Notes under the pieces: model-generated
Told to the model about the DNA's origin: nothing
Seen by the model: the letters and a program-made list of their open reading frames with translations, nothing else
Database searches by the model: none
NCBI RefSeq assembly: GCF_001563475.1
Contig: NZ_LPUT01000012.1
Location: 62,001 to 126,000, forward strand
Length of the DNA stretch: 64,000 nucleotides
Source: Sporosarcina sp. HYO08
GTDB taxonomy: Bacteria; Bacillota; Bacilli; Bacillales_A; Planococcaceae
Direction: 5' to 3'
Made by a program: the position numbers and the translations under genes
Shown: positions 34,546-43,163 of the stretch, one piece after another
How positions within the stretch are numbered: the first letter of the stretch is position 1
Layout: every line of letters starts with the position of its first letter

Positions 34546-34561
34546 AGGAGAGTGTTAACCA

Positions 34562-35926
34562 TTGAATTTAAAAACGGTTTTAGGCGGAGTCACTTATTCC
34601 TTCGCTGATTTAAAAGAAGTAATGGCGAAAGCCAACGAAGAAAAGTCGGGGGACCGATTAGCCGGAGTGGCGGCGGAAACAGTGCAGGAACGAATTGCTG
34701 CAAAATCAGTATTGAGCGATATTTTATTGAGCGAGATCCGAAACAATCCGTTAATATCACCTGAAGAAGATGAAGTATCACGCATTATCGAAAATGATAT
34801 TAACGAGAAAATTTACGGTGAAATACAAAATTGGAGCGTTGCTGAATTACGTGAATACATTTTAAGTAATGAAGTTGGAGACCGTGAGCTGAAACGAGTT
34901 AGCAGAGGTCTGACATCTGAAATGATCGCGGCGGTTGCGAAGCTGATGTCCAACTTGGATTTGGTGCATGCGGCAAACAAAATTGAAATCCTTACAACAT
35001 GCAACATTACGATTGGTCGTAACGGAACGATTTCATCACGCTTGCAGCCAAATCACCCGACAGATAATGTCGATGGCATGATCGCATCCCTTAAAGAGGG
35101 GCTTAGCTATGGGGTTGGCGATGCAGTAATTGGGATTAACCCTGTCGATGATTCTGTCGAAAGTGTCAAGCGACTCTTACACGCAACAAAGGATTTCATG
35201 AATGAATGGGAAATTCCAACTCAAAACTGTGTACTGGCACATGTCACTACACAAATGAAAGCGATTGAACAAGGTGCACCCGCTGATATGATCTTCCAAA
35301 GTATCGCTGGAACAGAAAAAGCTAACCGTTCATTTGGAATTTCAGCAGACCTCATTGCCGAAGCGAAAGATCTTGCATTAAAGCAGGGCACGGGATCTGG
35401 ACCGCAAGTTATGTACTTTGAAACGGGGCAAGGTTCTGAGCTTTCCGCGGAAGCACATTACGGGATTGACCAGCTAACGCTCGAATCTCGCAACTATGGG
35501 TTTGCGAGACATTATGATCCTTTTATTGTCAACACGGTTGTAGGTTTTATCGGACCGGAGTATTTGTACAATAACAAACAAGTGATTCGAGCGGGGCTTG
35601 AGGATCACTTCATGGGTAAAATGCACGGAATACCAATGGGCGTTGACATTTGTTATACGAACCATATTAAAGCGGATCAAAATGATATTGAAGACTTGAG
35701 TGTTTTATTATCGGCTGCGGGGGTCAACTTCATCATCGCGGCACCAATGGGAGACGACGTCATGCTGAATTACCAGTCCATGAGCTATCACGACGTTGCG
35801 ACGTTATTAAACACATTTGGTAAAACACCAGCACCAGAATATTTGCAGTGGCTTGAAAAAATGGGGATTTACGAAAATGGTCGTCTAAGCGCGCGCGCTG
35901 GAGATCCGACAATATTCACACGATAG
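34562..35926 (+). CDS. eutB: Ethanolamine ammonia-lyase heavy chain
   Basis: A 454-residue large subunit of the adenosylcobalamin-dependent lyase that turns ethanolamine into acetaldehyde and ammonia. Blocks recognised are SDILLSEIRNNPLISPEEDEVSRII, ITIGRNGTISSRLQPNHPTD, GDAVIGINPVDDSV and PMGDDVMLNYQSMSYHD. Length is standard. It starts at TTG 34562 with AAAGGAG upstream. It works inside the microcompartment with EutC. Confidence 0.96.
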   Translation: MNLKTVLGGVTYSFADLKEVMAKANEEKSGDRLAGVAAETVQERIAAKSVLSDILLSEIRNNPLISPEEDEVSRIIENDINEKIYGEIQNWSVAELREYILSNEVGDRELKRVSRGLTSEMIAAVAKLMSNLDLVHAANKIEILTTCNITIGRNGTISSRLQPNHPTDNVDGMIASLKEGLSYGVGDAVIGINPVDDSVESVKRLLHATKDFMNEWEIPTQNCVLAHVTTQMKAIEQGAPADMIFQSIAGTEKANRSFGISADLIAEAKDLALKQGTGSGPQVMYFETGQGSELSAEAHYGIDQLTLESRNYGFARHYDPFIVNTVVGFIGPEYLYNNKQVIRAGLEDHFMGKMHGIPMGVDICYTNHIKADQNDIEDLSVLLSAAGVNFIIAAPMGDDVMLNYQSMSYHDVATLLNTFGKTPAPEYLQWLEKMGIYENGRLSARAGDPTIFTR

Positions 35927-35938
35927 GAGATGACGTCT

Positions 35939-36910
35939 GTGAATGAACAATTGATTGAGCAAATTACTAAAATGGTTGTTGAAAAACTGCAAACGACAAA
36001 CGTCCGATCAGATGTCCGTGAAAAAGACAGGACGGAAATGCCTGTCCAACTTTATCAACAGTCCGCGACAGGCAATTTCAGGGAAGAAAAAGTAATCAAT
36101 ACAACGCCTGGTAACGTAAAGTTTTTCAATACAGTTTCACAAGAAGCAAAGCCAAGTCATATTAAGTCTCATCCAAATGAGTCGATTGAAAGTGATAAGA
36201 AAAAGGAAGAAGAACTAGCTAAGCTTCGTAAGAAAACACCTGCCCGCATTGCGGTAGGCAGAGCAGGTTCAAGGCCCAAAACAAACACATGGTTGCAGTT
36301 TAGATATGACCATGCTGCAGCTGTCGATGCTGTTTACGGTGAAGTTCCGAAAGAAATTTTGGATGGCTTAAACTTTTTCCAAGTTCAGTCGAAAGTTGTT
36401 GATAAAGAAGAATACATTCGTCGACCAGATCTAGGGAGACGGTTGTCAGACGATTCCGTTCGCACTGTGAAGGAAAAATGTAAGCACGCACCGACTGTTC
36501 AAATAGTTGCATCCAATGGTTTAAGTGCAAAAGCAATCGAAGAAAACTTGGAAGACGTCTATTTGTCGCTCGAGCAATCGTTAAATAACCTAAATATCGA
36601 TATGGGCACAACTTTCTATATTGATAAAGGACGCGTTGCATTGATGGATGAAATCGGAGAAATCCTACAACCGGACGTTGTCATTATTTTAATCGGTGAA
36701 CGTCCAGGACTTGTGTCTGCCGAGTCTTTAAGTGCGTATATTTGCTACAAACCGCGTTTTGGCACAATTGAAGCAGATCGTATGGTTGTGTCTAACATCC
36801 ATAAAGGCGGAATTCCACCGGTTGAAGCAGGTGCTTATTTAGGAACACTCATCCAAAAAATCTTGAAGCACGAAGCGAGTGGCGTATCTCTTGTCAAAAA
36901 AGAAGGGTAG
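35939..36910 (+). CDS. eutC: Ethanolamine ammonia-lyase light chain
   Basis: A 323-residue small subunit that helps bind cobalamin. The catalytic part begins at about residue 95 with KKTPARIAVGRAGSRPKTNT, WLQFRYDHAAAVDAVYGEVP. The first 20 residues (NEQLIEQITKMVVEKLQ) form an amphipathic helix, then a polar linker of about 70 residues follows, the layout of a microcompartment encapsulation peptide. The GTG at 35939 lies nine bases after AGGAG, whereas an ATG at 35930 overlaps that site and is unlikely. Confidence 0.95.
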   Translation: MNEQLIEQITKMVVEKLQTTNVRSDVREKDRTEMPVQLYQQSATGNFREEKVINTTPGNVKFFNTVSQEAKPSHIKSHPNESIESDKKKEEELAKLRKKTPARIAVGRAGSRPKTNTWLQFRYDHAAAVDAVYGEVPKEILDGLNFFQVQSKVVDKEEYIRRPDLGRRLSDDSVRTVKEKCKHAPTVQIVASNGLSAKAIEENLEDVYLSLEQSLNNLNIDMGTTFYIDKGRVALMDEIGEILQPDVVIILIGERPGLVSAESLSAYICYKPRFGTIEADRMVVSNIHKGGIPPVEAGAYLGTLIQKILKHEASGVSLVKKEG

Positions 36911-36924
36911 GAGGTGTGTCAGTA

Positions 36925-37572
36925 ATGGATAAAATTTATGCGGATATTTTGTCGATGCAAGTCATTCCAAACGTAGATGCGGGGTTGGCCAAGCAGTTTA
37001 ACTTAAAACCTTATCAACGCAGCCTTGGATTGTTCACGACGAACATTGATGATATTGGTTATACGGCTGCCGATGAAGCAACAAAAACTTCAGATGTTGA
37101 AGTTGTGTATGCCAAAAGTTTTTATGCCGGCGCTGCACATGCCTCCGGACCTCTCTCGGGAGAATTCATCGGCATTATTGCGGGTCCTTCCCCAGAGGAA
37201 GTGAAAAGCGGTCTCGACTCTATTCGGATTACGATTGAGAACAGCGCTTATTTTGAAGCCATTAATGGGAATCAAGATCATGCAATGTTTGCCCATACCA
37301 TATCCAGTTGCGGCAGCTACTTAGCGGAGCTTGCGGGCGTAAGGGAAGGACAGGCACTCGCTTACTTAATCGCACCGCCGATCGAAGCAGTTGTCGGCTT
37401 GGATGCTGCTTTAAAAGCAGCGGACGTGACAGTATGTGAATTCTTTTCACCGCCTTCTGAAACAAACTTTGGCGGCGGTCTCTTAACGGGAAGCCAATCG
37501 TCATGTCAAGCGGCAGCTGATGCATTTAGAGAGGCCGTTTCCAATATGGCGAGGCGGCCATTAGATTACTAA
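36925..37572 (+). CDS. eutL: EutL trimeric shell protein
   Basis: A 215-residue tandem BMC-domain protein forming pseudohexameric trimers with a gated pore in the shell. Blocks: VIPNVDAGLAKQFNLKPYQRSLGLFT, DIGYTAADEATK, EVVYAKSFYAGAAHASGPLSGE, SSCGSYLAELAGV. The ATG at 36925 is eight bases after TAGGAGGTG. It lies 14 bases after eutC. Confidence 0.95.
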   Translation: MDKIYADILSMQVIPNVDAGLAKQFNLKPYQRSLGLFTTNIDDIGYTAADEATKTSDVEVVYAKSFYAGAAHASGPLSGEFIGIIAGPSPEEVKSGLDSIRITIENSAYFEAINGNQDHAMFAHTISSCGSYLAELAGVREGQALAYLIAPPIEAVVGLDAALKAADVTVCEFFSPPSETNFGGGLLTGSQSSCQAAADAFREAVSNMARRPLDY

Positions 37573-37589
37573 GGCAAGGAGTGAAACAT

Positions 37590-39101
37590 GTGGTAACAGC
37601 GATTGATGCAGATTTATTAGCCCAGCAGGAAATGCGTACAGCTGTAAAAACGGCTAAAGAAGCACAGCAGGCTTATATGAGCTACACACAAGAACAGGTC
37701 GACCGGATTGTTCAAGCAGTTGCTGAAGCAGCGTTTGCACAATCTGAAAGACTTGCCCAAATGGCAGTAGAAGAAACAGGAATGGGTGTAGCCGCCCATA
37801 AAAAAATTAAAAACGAAGTCGGCTCCAAAGCTGTTTATGAAAGCATTAAAGATGTGAAAACAGTAGGAATTATCGACGAAGACAAAGTGAACAAAGTGGT
37901 TGAAATTGCAGCGCCATTTGGTGTGGTAGCGGCAATCATTCCGACGACGAACCCAACGTCTACGGCATTTTTTAAAACGTTAATCGCCTTAAAAACACGA
38001 AATGCAGTTGTCGTCAGTCCGCATCCATATGCGGTGAATTGTACACATGAAGCATTGAAAGTTTGTGACGCTGCTGCTGTAGCGGCGGGGGCGCCAAAAG
38101 GTTTAATCCAATGTTTGACAATGTCTTCGATGGAAGCAACTCAACAGCTGATGAAGCATCCTGATGTGAACCTGATTTTGGCAACAGGGGGCGGTGCACT
38201 TGTCAAAGCGGCGTACAGCTCTGGTAAGCCTGCGTACGGGGTAGGTCCAGGGAACGTACCGGTTTACATTGAACGTTCTGCCAAAATTGAAAAAGCAGTC
38301 AAAGATATTGTTGACAGTAAATCATTCGATTACGGGACGATTTGTGCGACTGAGCAGGCAATCGTCGTGGATCGAAACGTATCGGAACTCGTGACGCGTG
38401 AGCTGAAGAAAAATGGCGCATATATTTTATCAGACGATGAAAAGCGGTTGATGGAGAAAACGATTTCTCCTATACCGGGGAAAGTGAACCCGAAAATTGT
38501 TGGGAAAAGCCCGCAAACGATTGCACAATTGGCCGGTATCACGATTCCTGAAGGAACGCGCATTATCGTTGGAATGGAAACAGAAGTTGGCAAAAACACT
38601 CCGTTTTCACTTGAGAAATTATCGCCGGTATTTGCCATGTACGTTGCGAATGATGTAAAAGATGCAAAAGATATTTGTCTGTCACTTTTAAACTTGGGCG
38701 GACGCGGCCATTCACTATCCCTTCACACGGAAAATGATGCAATTGCACGCGAGTTTGCAGTGGAAATGCCAGTTTCCCGGATTATGGTCAATACGATGTC
38801 TTCTGTTGGAGCTGTCGGTGGAACAACGGGTCTTATGCCGTCACTCACACTCGGCTGTGGATCTTTTGGAGGCAACATTACATCCGATAACGTAACAGCC
38901 AAGCATTTATTGAACATTAAACGCATGGCTTACGGCATCAAAGAAGTACAGCCTCCAAAAAATGATGGCGGTGCTGTAACAGCCAGCCCGCAAGATCAAA
39001 TTGTCTCTCAAGTGATGCAGGCAATGGGCTCAACTAACACAGTCGATCCGGAAATGGTCAAAGGTTTAGTCAGTGAAATCGTTAAACAACTAACAAAATA
39101 A
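37590..39101 (+). CDS. eutE: EutE CoA-acylating acetaldehyde dehydrogenase
   Basis: A 503-residue enzyme converting acetaldehyde, CoA and NAD to acetyl-CoA and NADH inside the compartment. The family core has IAAPFGVVAAIIPTTNPTST and the catalytic cysteine in FDYGTICATEQA. Unlike many EutE proteins, it carries a C-terminal extension of about 35 residues ending VDPEMVKGLVSEIVKQLTK, an amphipathic helix like those at the N-termini of EutC and PduL here, probably its targeting peptide. The GTG at 37590 is nine bases from AAGGAG; a GTG at 37581 touches that site. Confidence 0.94.
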   Translation: MVTAIDADLLAQQEMRTAVKTAKEAQQAYMSYTQEQVDRIVQAVAEAAFAQSERLAQMAVEETGMGVAAHKKIKNEVGSKAVYESIKDVKTVGIIDEDKVNKVVEIAAPFGVVAAIIPTTNPTSTAFFKTLIALKTRNAVVVSPHPYAVNCTHEALKVCDAAAVAAGAPKGLIQCLTMSSMEATQQLMKHPDVNLILATGGGALVKAAYSSGKPAYGVGPGNVPVYIERSAKIEKAVKDIVDSKSFDYGTICATEQAIVVDRNVSELVTRELKKNGAYILSDDEKRLMEKTISPIPGKVNPKIVGKSPQTIAQLAGITIPEGTRIIVGMETEVGKNTPFSLEKLSPVFAMYVANDVKDAKDICLSLLNLGGRGHSLSLHTENDAIAREFAVEMPVSRIMVNTMSSVGAVGGTTGLMPSLTLGCGSFGGNITSDNVTAKHLLNIKRMAYGIKEVQPPKNDGGAVTASPQDQIVSQVMQAMGSTNTVDPEMVKGLVSEIVKQLTK

Positions 39102-39128
39102 AACTAATTTTTCTAGGAGGAAACAAAT

Positions 39129-39413
39129 ATGAACAGAGAAGGTACAGCATTAGGAATGGTAGAAACTAAAGGATTAATCGGTTCAATTGAAGCAGCGGAC
39201 GCAATGGTAAAGGCTGCAAGTGTTAACTTAGTTGGAAAAGTACATGTTGGAGGCGGAATTGTAACAGTTTTAGTGCGCGGTGATGTAGGTGCGGTTAAAG
39301 CGGCAACAGACGCAGGTGCGGCAGCAGCACAGCGCGTAGGCGAATTGCTATCTGTACACGTAATTCCAAGACCACACAATGAACTTGAAATGATCTTACC
39401 TTCTGGAAGCTAA
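39129..39413 (+). CDS. eutM: EutM/PduA-type hexameric shell protein
   Basis: A 94-residue single BMC-domain protein, the main shell facet unit: [61 protein letters not shown]. It follows eutE by 27 bases. A second, longer copy lies at 40767. Confidence 0.96.
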   Translation: MNREGTALGMVETKGLIGSIEAADAMVKAASVNLVGKVHVGGGIVTVLVRGDVGAVKAATDAGAAAAQRVGELLSVHVIPRPHNELEMILPSGS

Positions 39414-39600
39414 GGAACATAGATAAGTTGAACTAATGAACGCATAAAAGTATATGTGAATTTTAAGCTGAACTAGCGAAGGTGCCTTCCAAGCGGGAGG
39501 CATTCGCAAGCACCGAAGCGATATTAGTAGAAATTTTTAGTTCGATTTATGTAGTTGAAAAGGCGAATGGTTCTACAGTTTATTGAAAGGTGGAAATGAC
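39414..39600 (+). other. Structured 187-base gap between eutM and pduL
   Basis: A strong hairpin TGCCTTCC AAGC GGGAGGCA (about 39489-39508) sits inside GCGAAGG...CACCGAAGCG repeats. There is no T-run. It may be an mRNA processing point that separates the highly needed shell mRNA from the genes behind. No ORF is supported. Confidence 0.45.
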
Positions 39601-40473
39601 ATGGATCAGCAATTGATCGAAAAAATTGTAGGAGAAGTACTTGGACAATTAAGCCAAGCGGGCGTTCAACCATCCGAACCCTCTTCTGCAAATGCAATTC
39701 CAATCGCTGTTTCTGCTCGTCACGTCCACTTGTCGCAAGAACATGTTGAGGCACTTTTTGGTAAAGGGTATACATTAACACAAAGAGCAGAATTATCCCA
39801 GCCAGGTCAATTTGCTGCCAATGAGACAGTTGTCGTTGCAGGTCCCAAAGGCAGTATTGAACGTGTGCGAGTTCTTGGACCTGCACGCTCATTGACGCAA
39901 GTTGAAGTAAGCTGGACAGATGCTATGAAGCTTGGCGTTAAACCGCCGCTTCGTGAATCTGGAAATATTGCGGGCTCTGGAGCCATTACCCTGATTGGTC
40001 CCAAAGGCAGTATTTACTTGCATGAAGGACTCATAGTTGCACAGGCTCATATTCATATGCAGCCTCAAGATGCATTGCGTTTAGGCGTACAAAATGGCGA
40101 GTGTGTCACAGTAGAAGCAGACGGAATCCGGCCGATCGCTTTTCGAAATGTGAAAATACGCGTGTCTGAACGATATCGTTTAGAAATGCATATTGATACG
40201 GATGAAGCGAATGCGGGTTTCATCACGCAAGGAACCATTGGACGAATTGTATCGAGCGAAGGTTCTGGTTCTCGTCCAATGGAATTAACTGACGGAAAAG
40301 TACCGGAGCGTTCAGTTCCACAATCTCATTATTTCAAGAAGAAACTGCTTTCAAATGGGGATCTTCGTGAAATCAAAGCTGCCGAAATTGTCGTTGAAAA
40401 AGGTACAATTGTTACTGCGTTAGCACGCGATACGGCAAGAGAACTGGGTAAAACGATTACGGTCGGTAAATAG
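39601..40473 (+). CDS. pduL: PduL-type phosphate acyltransferase with extra C-terminal module
   Basis: A 290-residue protein. Residues 1-19 (MDQQLIEKIVGEVLGQLSQ) look like an encapsulation peptide. Residues about 30-215 form the two-barrel PduL enzyme, with zinc-site histidines His41/His43 in VSARHVHLSQ, plus AHIHMQPQDALRLGV and MHIDTDEANAG. It turns acetyl-CoA into acetyl phosphate, freeing CoA inside the shell. Usual PduL proteins have about 200-230 residues. Here about 65 more follow (KKKLLSNGDLREIKAAEIVVEKG, TIVTALARDTARELGK), resembling the short TIVTP-AR module seen in EutQ- or adenosyltransferase-type microcompartment proteins. The ATG at 39601 follows AAAGGTGG. Confidence 0.88.
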   Translation: MDQQLIEKIVGEVLGQLSQAGVQPSEPSSANAIPIAVSARHVHLSQEHVEALFGKGYTLTQRAELSQPGQFAANETVVVAGPKGSIERVRVLGPARSLTQVEVSWTDAMKLGVKPPLRESGNIAGSGAITLIGPKGSIYLHEGLIVAQAHIHMQPQDALRLGVQNGECVTVEADGIRPIAFRNVKIRVSERYRLEMHIDTDEANAGFITQGTIGRIVSSEGSGSRPMELTDGKVPERSVPQSHYFKKKLLSNGDLREIKAAEIVVEKGTIVTALARDTARELGKTITVGK

Positions 40474-40489
40474 AAAAGGTGATTACGAT

Positions 40490-40792
40490 ATGCGAATCGG
40501 AAGAGTGATCGGAAACGTTTGGGCAACACGTAAAGAAGAAGGGTTGCAAGGATTAAAATTACTTGTGATTCAACCATTAGACGCATATGGAAACCCGATT
40601 CAAACGCATTTTGTGGCGGCTGACCGCATCGGAGCCGGAATCGGAGATGATGTCTTAGTGACAAGCGGCGGATCATCCCGCTTCATTGATCGAAATAACC
40701 CAATGCCTATTGACGCGGTCATTATCGGGATCATCGATGCAACAGAAGTGGAAAGAGGTGAATTGAATGGGTCAAGCGATCGGAATGATTGA
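40490..40792 (+). CDS. eutN: EutN/CcmL-type pentameric vertex protein
   Basis: A 100-residue BMC vertex protein that caps the polyhedral shell: [67 protein letters not shown]. It starts 17 bases after pduL and overlaps the next gene by 26 bases, so the two are probably translated together. Confidence 0.95.
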   Translation: MRIGRVIGNVWATRKEEGLQGLKLLVIQPLDAYGNPIQTHFVAADRIGAGIGDDVLVTSGGSSRFIDRNNPMPIDAVIIGIIDATEVERGELNGSSDRND

Positions 40793-41126
40793 AACAAAAG
40801 GGTTGGTCGGTTCCATCGAAGCGGCAGACGCAATGATTAAAGCGGCCAATGTCCGGTTGATCAAACAAGAATTCGTTGACGGCGGCATCGTTACAGTCAT
40901 CGTACAAGGCGATGTCGGTGCAGTTCAGGCGGCAGTAGATGCGGGGCGCGATGCAGTAGAACGTACAGGCGAACTGCTCGGTGCGCACGTCATTCCACGT
41001 CCGGATGAATCAGTTTTTGGCATGGTTAAACCCCTAGAAGAACAAAAAGATGAGGAACAGCAAAAACAAGCAAAGTCTAAAGCCCCTGCAGCAAAAGCGC
41101 AAGCAGCTAAAAAGACAGATGCATAA
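40767..41126 (+). CDS. Second EutM-type shell protein with Lys/Ala-rich tail
   Basis: A 119-residue BMC-domain protein paralogous to the eutM at 39129 ([34 protein letters not shown]). After the domain ends at about residue 90, it has a 28-residue tail rich in lysine, alanine, glutamine and glutamate ([21 protein letters not shown]). Such tails occur on some shell proteins and may bind cargo, nucleic acid or the cytoplasmic face. It is not EutK, which has a helix-turn-helix tail. Confidence 0.92.
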   Translation: MGQAIGMIETKGLVGSIEAADAMIKAANVRLIKQEFVDGGIVTVIVQGDVGAVQAAVDAGRDAVERTGELLGAHVIPRPDESVFGMVKPLEEQKDEEQQKQAKSKAPAAKAQAAKKTDA

Positions 41127-41148
41127 GGTACGAAAGGGTTGAACATAA

Positions 41149-42090
41149 ATGGCATTTCGGAGAAATAAAATCGCTGTCATCGGTGCTGGGAACACAGGTG
41201 CTACAACGGCTTTGTTGGCGGTCCAAAAAGAATTAGGTGACATCGTTCTATTGGACATTCCAGAGCTTGACGGTCCGACGAAGGGTAAAGCACTGGACAT
41301 GCTTCAAACAGGACCTGTTCAACAGTTCAACGCCAAAATTAAAGGCACGTCTAATTACGAAGACATTCAAGATGCGGATATGGTTATCATCACTGCGGGT
41401 ATTGCGCGTAAACCAGGGATGAGCCGTGACGACCTTGTTTCCACGAATGCAAAAATCATGCGTCATGTATCTGAGCAGATTAAAAAATATGCTCCAAACA
41501 GTTACGTGCTCATTTTAAGTAACCCTGTTGATGCAATGACATACGTTTGCTACAAAACAACAGGATTTCCTAAAAATCGAGTCATCGGTCAATCGGGCGT
41601 TCTTGATACTGCGCGTTTCAACACATTTGTGGCGGAAGAGCTTAACATTTCCGTCGAGGACATTTCTGGCTTCGTACTAGGCGGTCACGGCGATGACATG
41701 GTACCACTCGTAAGATATTCTTACGCGGGTGGCATTCCATTGGAAAAAATCCTTCCACAAGAACGTCTTGATGCGATCGTAGAACGTACAAGAAAGGGCG
41801 GCGGCGAAATCGTTTCTCTTCTTGGTAACGGAAGCGCATACTATGCACCAGCTGCATCTTTAATCGAAATGGCAGAAGCAATTATTAAGGATAAAAAGCG
41901 TATCCTTCCATCGATCGCATACTTAGAAGGCGAGTACGGCTACAGCGATCTATACCTGGGCGTACCAACCGTAATCGGCGGAAACGGTATCGAAAGTGTT
42001 ATTGAACTGCCGCTTACAAGCGAAGAAAAAATCGCACTCGACAAATCTGTTGAGTCTGTAAAATCTGTGTTGAAGATTTGTAATGGTTAA
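41149..42090 (+). CDS. mdh: Malate dehydrogenase encoded in the eut operon
   Basis: A 313-residue NAD-dependent malate dehydrogenase very similar in pattern to B. subtilis Mdh: nucleotide fold [20 protein letters not shown]-type acid in LLDIPEL, the substrate-specifying arginines in [13 protein letters not shown] (malate rather than lactate), [13 protein letters not shown] and the catalytic histidine in [12 protein letters not shown]. It starts 22 bases after the shell gene with no terminator between, so it is the last gene of the eut operon. It reduces oxaloacetate with NADH or the reverse. No separate encapsulation helix is obvious. Confidence 0.93.
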   Translation: MAFRRNKIAVIGAGNTGATTALLAVQKELGDIVLLDIPELDGPTKGKALDMLQTGPVQQFNAKIKGTSNYEDIQDADMVIITAGIARKPGMSRDDLVSTNAKIMRHVSEQIKKYAPNSYVLILSNPVDAMTYVCYKTTGFPKNRVIGQSGVLDTARFNTFVAEELNISVEDISGFVLGGHGDDMVPLVRYSYAGGIPLEKILPQERLDAIVERTRKGGGEIVSLLGNGSAYYAPAASLIEMAEAIIKDKKRILPSIAYLEGEYGYSDLYLGVPTVIGGNGIESVIELPLTSEEKIALDKSVESVKSVLKICNG

Positions 42091-42230
42091 GGAACTAGCA
42101 AAACTACACTTCTTTGAAAATAGGGAAGTTCACTGCACTTGTTCAAAATAGGTATTCATCCAAACATTAAGCGAAAGCTGAAATTACTTGGTTGTCGGCT
42201 TCTATTTTAACTTTTATGCTTCTAAGCACT

Positions 42231-42260
42231 AAAAGGCTGCTTGCGCAGCCTTTTTTCTAT
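42231..42260. terminator. Terminator, right copy of the duplicated block
   Basis: AAAAGGCTGC TT GCGCAGCCTTTTTT lies between mdh and the converging hydrolase gene. Bases 42231-42265 equal 28374-28408 exactly. A weaker hairpin AGCTGA / TCGGCT lies before it at about 42177-42203. Confidence 0.85.
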
Positions 42261-42995
42261 TTAAAGCACATACTCTTTTCCAACCTCCGCCAGTTCGGCA
42301 GATCCATCATAATGCACTTTTGCCGCTTGTAAAATTTCCTCAATATTGCCGTGCAACGGTAAATGGGTCAGAATGAGCTGCTTTACATTGGCTAAATGTG
42401 CAAGATTCCCTGCTTCGCTTCCGCCCATATGCCCCGGTGCTTTTCCAACATGCTCTTCATATAAATTGGCCTCGCTTATAAGGATGTCCGCATCGCGCGC
42501 AAATTCAACTAACTCCTCTTGCCATTCTGTATCCGCTGTTAAAACGATGGAGTGATCTGTTGTTTGGAATTTCATTGCTAGGCAATAAACTGGATGCTTT
42601 GTCTCGCAAAATGAAACGTCAAAAGGCCCGATTTGAATCGTCTCTTCTTTTGAAATAGGAATTCCAATTGTTTGTTCTTTATAAGAAAGCTTTCCGAAAT
42701 TTTCTGGATCTTCCTGGTGACCGTAAATAGGAAGCGGTTTTAATGGCTTGCCAAGATAATAATTGATCAGTCGGCTATATTGAAGACTGCCTATATCTGC
42801 GATATGGTCTGCATGATAATGACTAATGACGACTGCATCTAATTTTTCTAATGGTAAGTAGTTTTGCAAGGAAGAAAGAACCCCGCTGCCACAATCAATA
42901 AGACAATGAAAGCCTTCATGCTCGAGCAGAAATGATGATGTCGCGCTATTTGCCTTCGGATATCCGCCCCAAATGCCGATTGGAACAATTTTCAT
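42261..42995 (-). CDS. MBL-fold metallo-hydrolase (YhfI-like)
   Basis: A 244-residue metallo-beta-lactamase-fold hydrolase with the metal motif VVISHYHADHIADIGSL, an acidic ligand in IVLTADTEWQ and LILTHLPLHGN near the C-terminus. It resembles B. subtilis YhfI, of unknown substrate (RNase Z-like superfamily). The ATG at 42995 follows AAAGGAGG; the open frame extends to 43139 but without a better start. A deleted second copy of its 3' end lies at 28402-28470 beyond the eut locus. Confidence 0.85.
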   Translation of the reverse strand: MKIVPIGIWGGYPKANSATSSFLLEHEGFHCLIDCGSGVLSSLQNYLPLEKLDAVVISHYHADHIADIGSLQYSRLINYYLGKPLKPLPIYGHQEDPENFGKLSYKEQTIGIPISKEETIQIGPFDVSFCETKHPVYCLAMKFQTTDHSIVLTADTEWQEELVEFARDADILISEANLYEEHVGKAPGHMGGSEAGNLAHLANVKQLILTHLPLHGNIEEILQAAKVHYDGSAELAEVGKEYVL

Positions 42996-43124
42996 AATTT
43001 GTGCCTCCTTTGTTAGTAGTAGTGTAACGCGGAGATGCGGGATTGAAAAGTTTTGCGCAGAAGAGAGCCAAGGCGCGGTCATAAATCCCGTCAAGGCGAT
43101 CACAAAATCCGCCGCCATATACAA

Positions 43125-43160
43125 AAAGCCGCACCCCATTTAACGGAAGGTGCGGCTTTA
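43125..43160 (-). terminator. Terminator of the opuC operon
   Basis: The arms 43125-43135 and 43149-43159 (AAAGCCGCACC / GGTGCGGCTTT) are followed on the minus strand by a T-run. Confidence 0.85.
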
Positions 43161-43163
43161 CAT

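Noticed and set aside
39489..39508. Hairpin between eutM and pduL as a terminator
   Set aside because: No T-run follows and the genes beyond belong to the same pathway; more likely processing or stability.
40767..41126. EutK
   Set aside because: EutK has a BMC domain plus a helix-turn-helix; here the tail is low-complexity Lys/Ala/Gln.
41149..42090. Lactate dehydrogenase
   Set aside because: The substrate loop reads [12 protein letters not shown] with the arginine typical of malate dehydrogenases, and the whole chain follows Bacillus Mdh.
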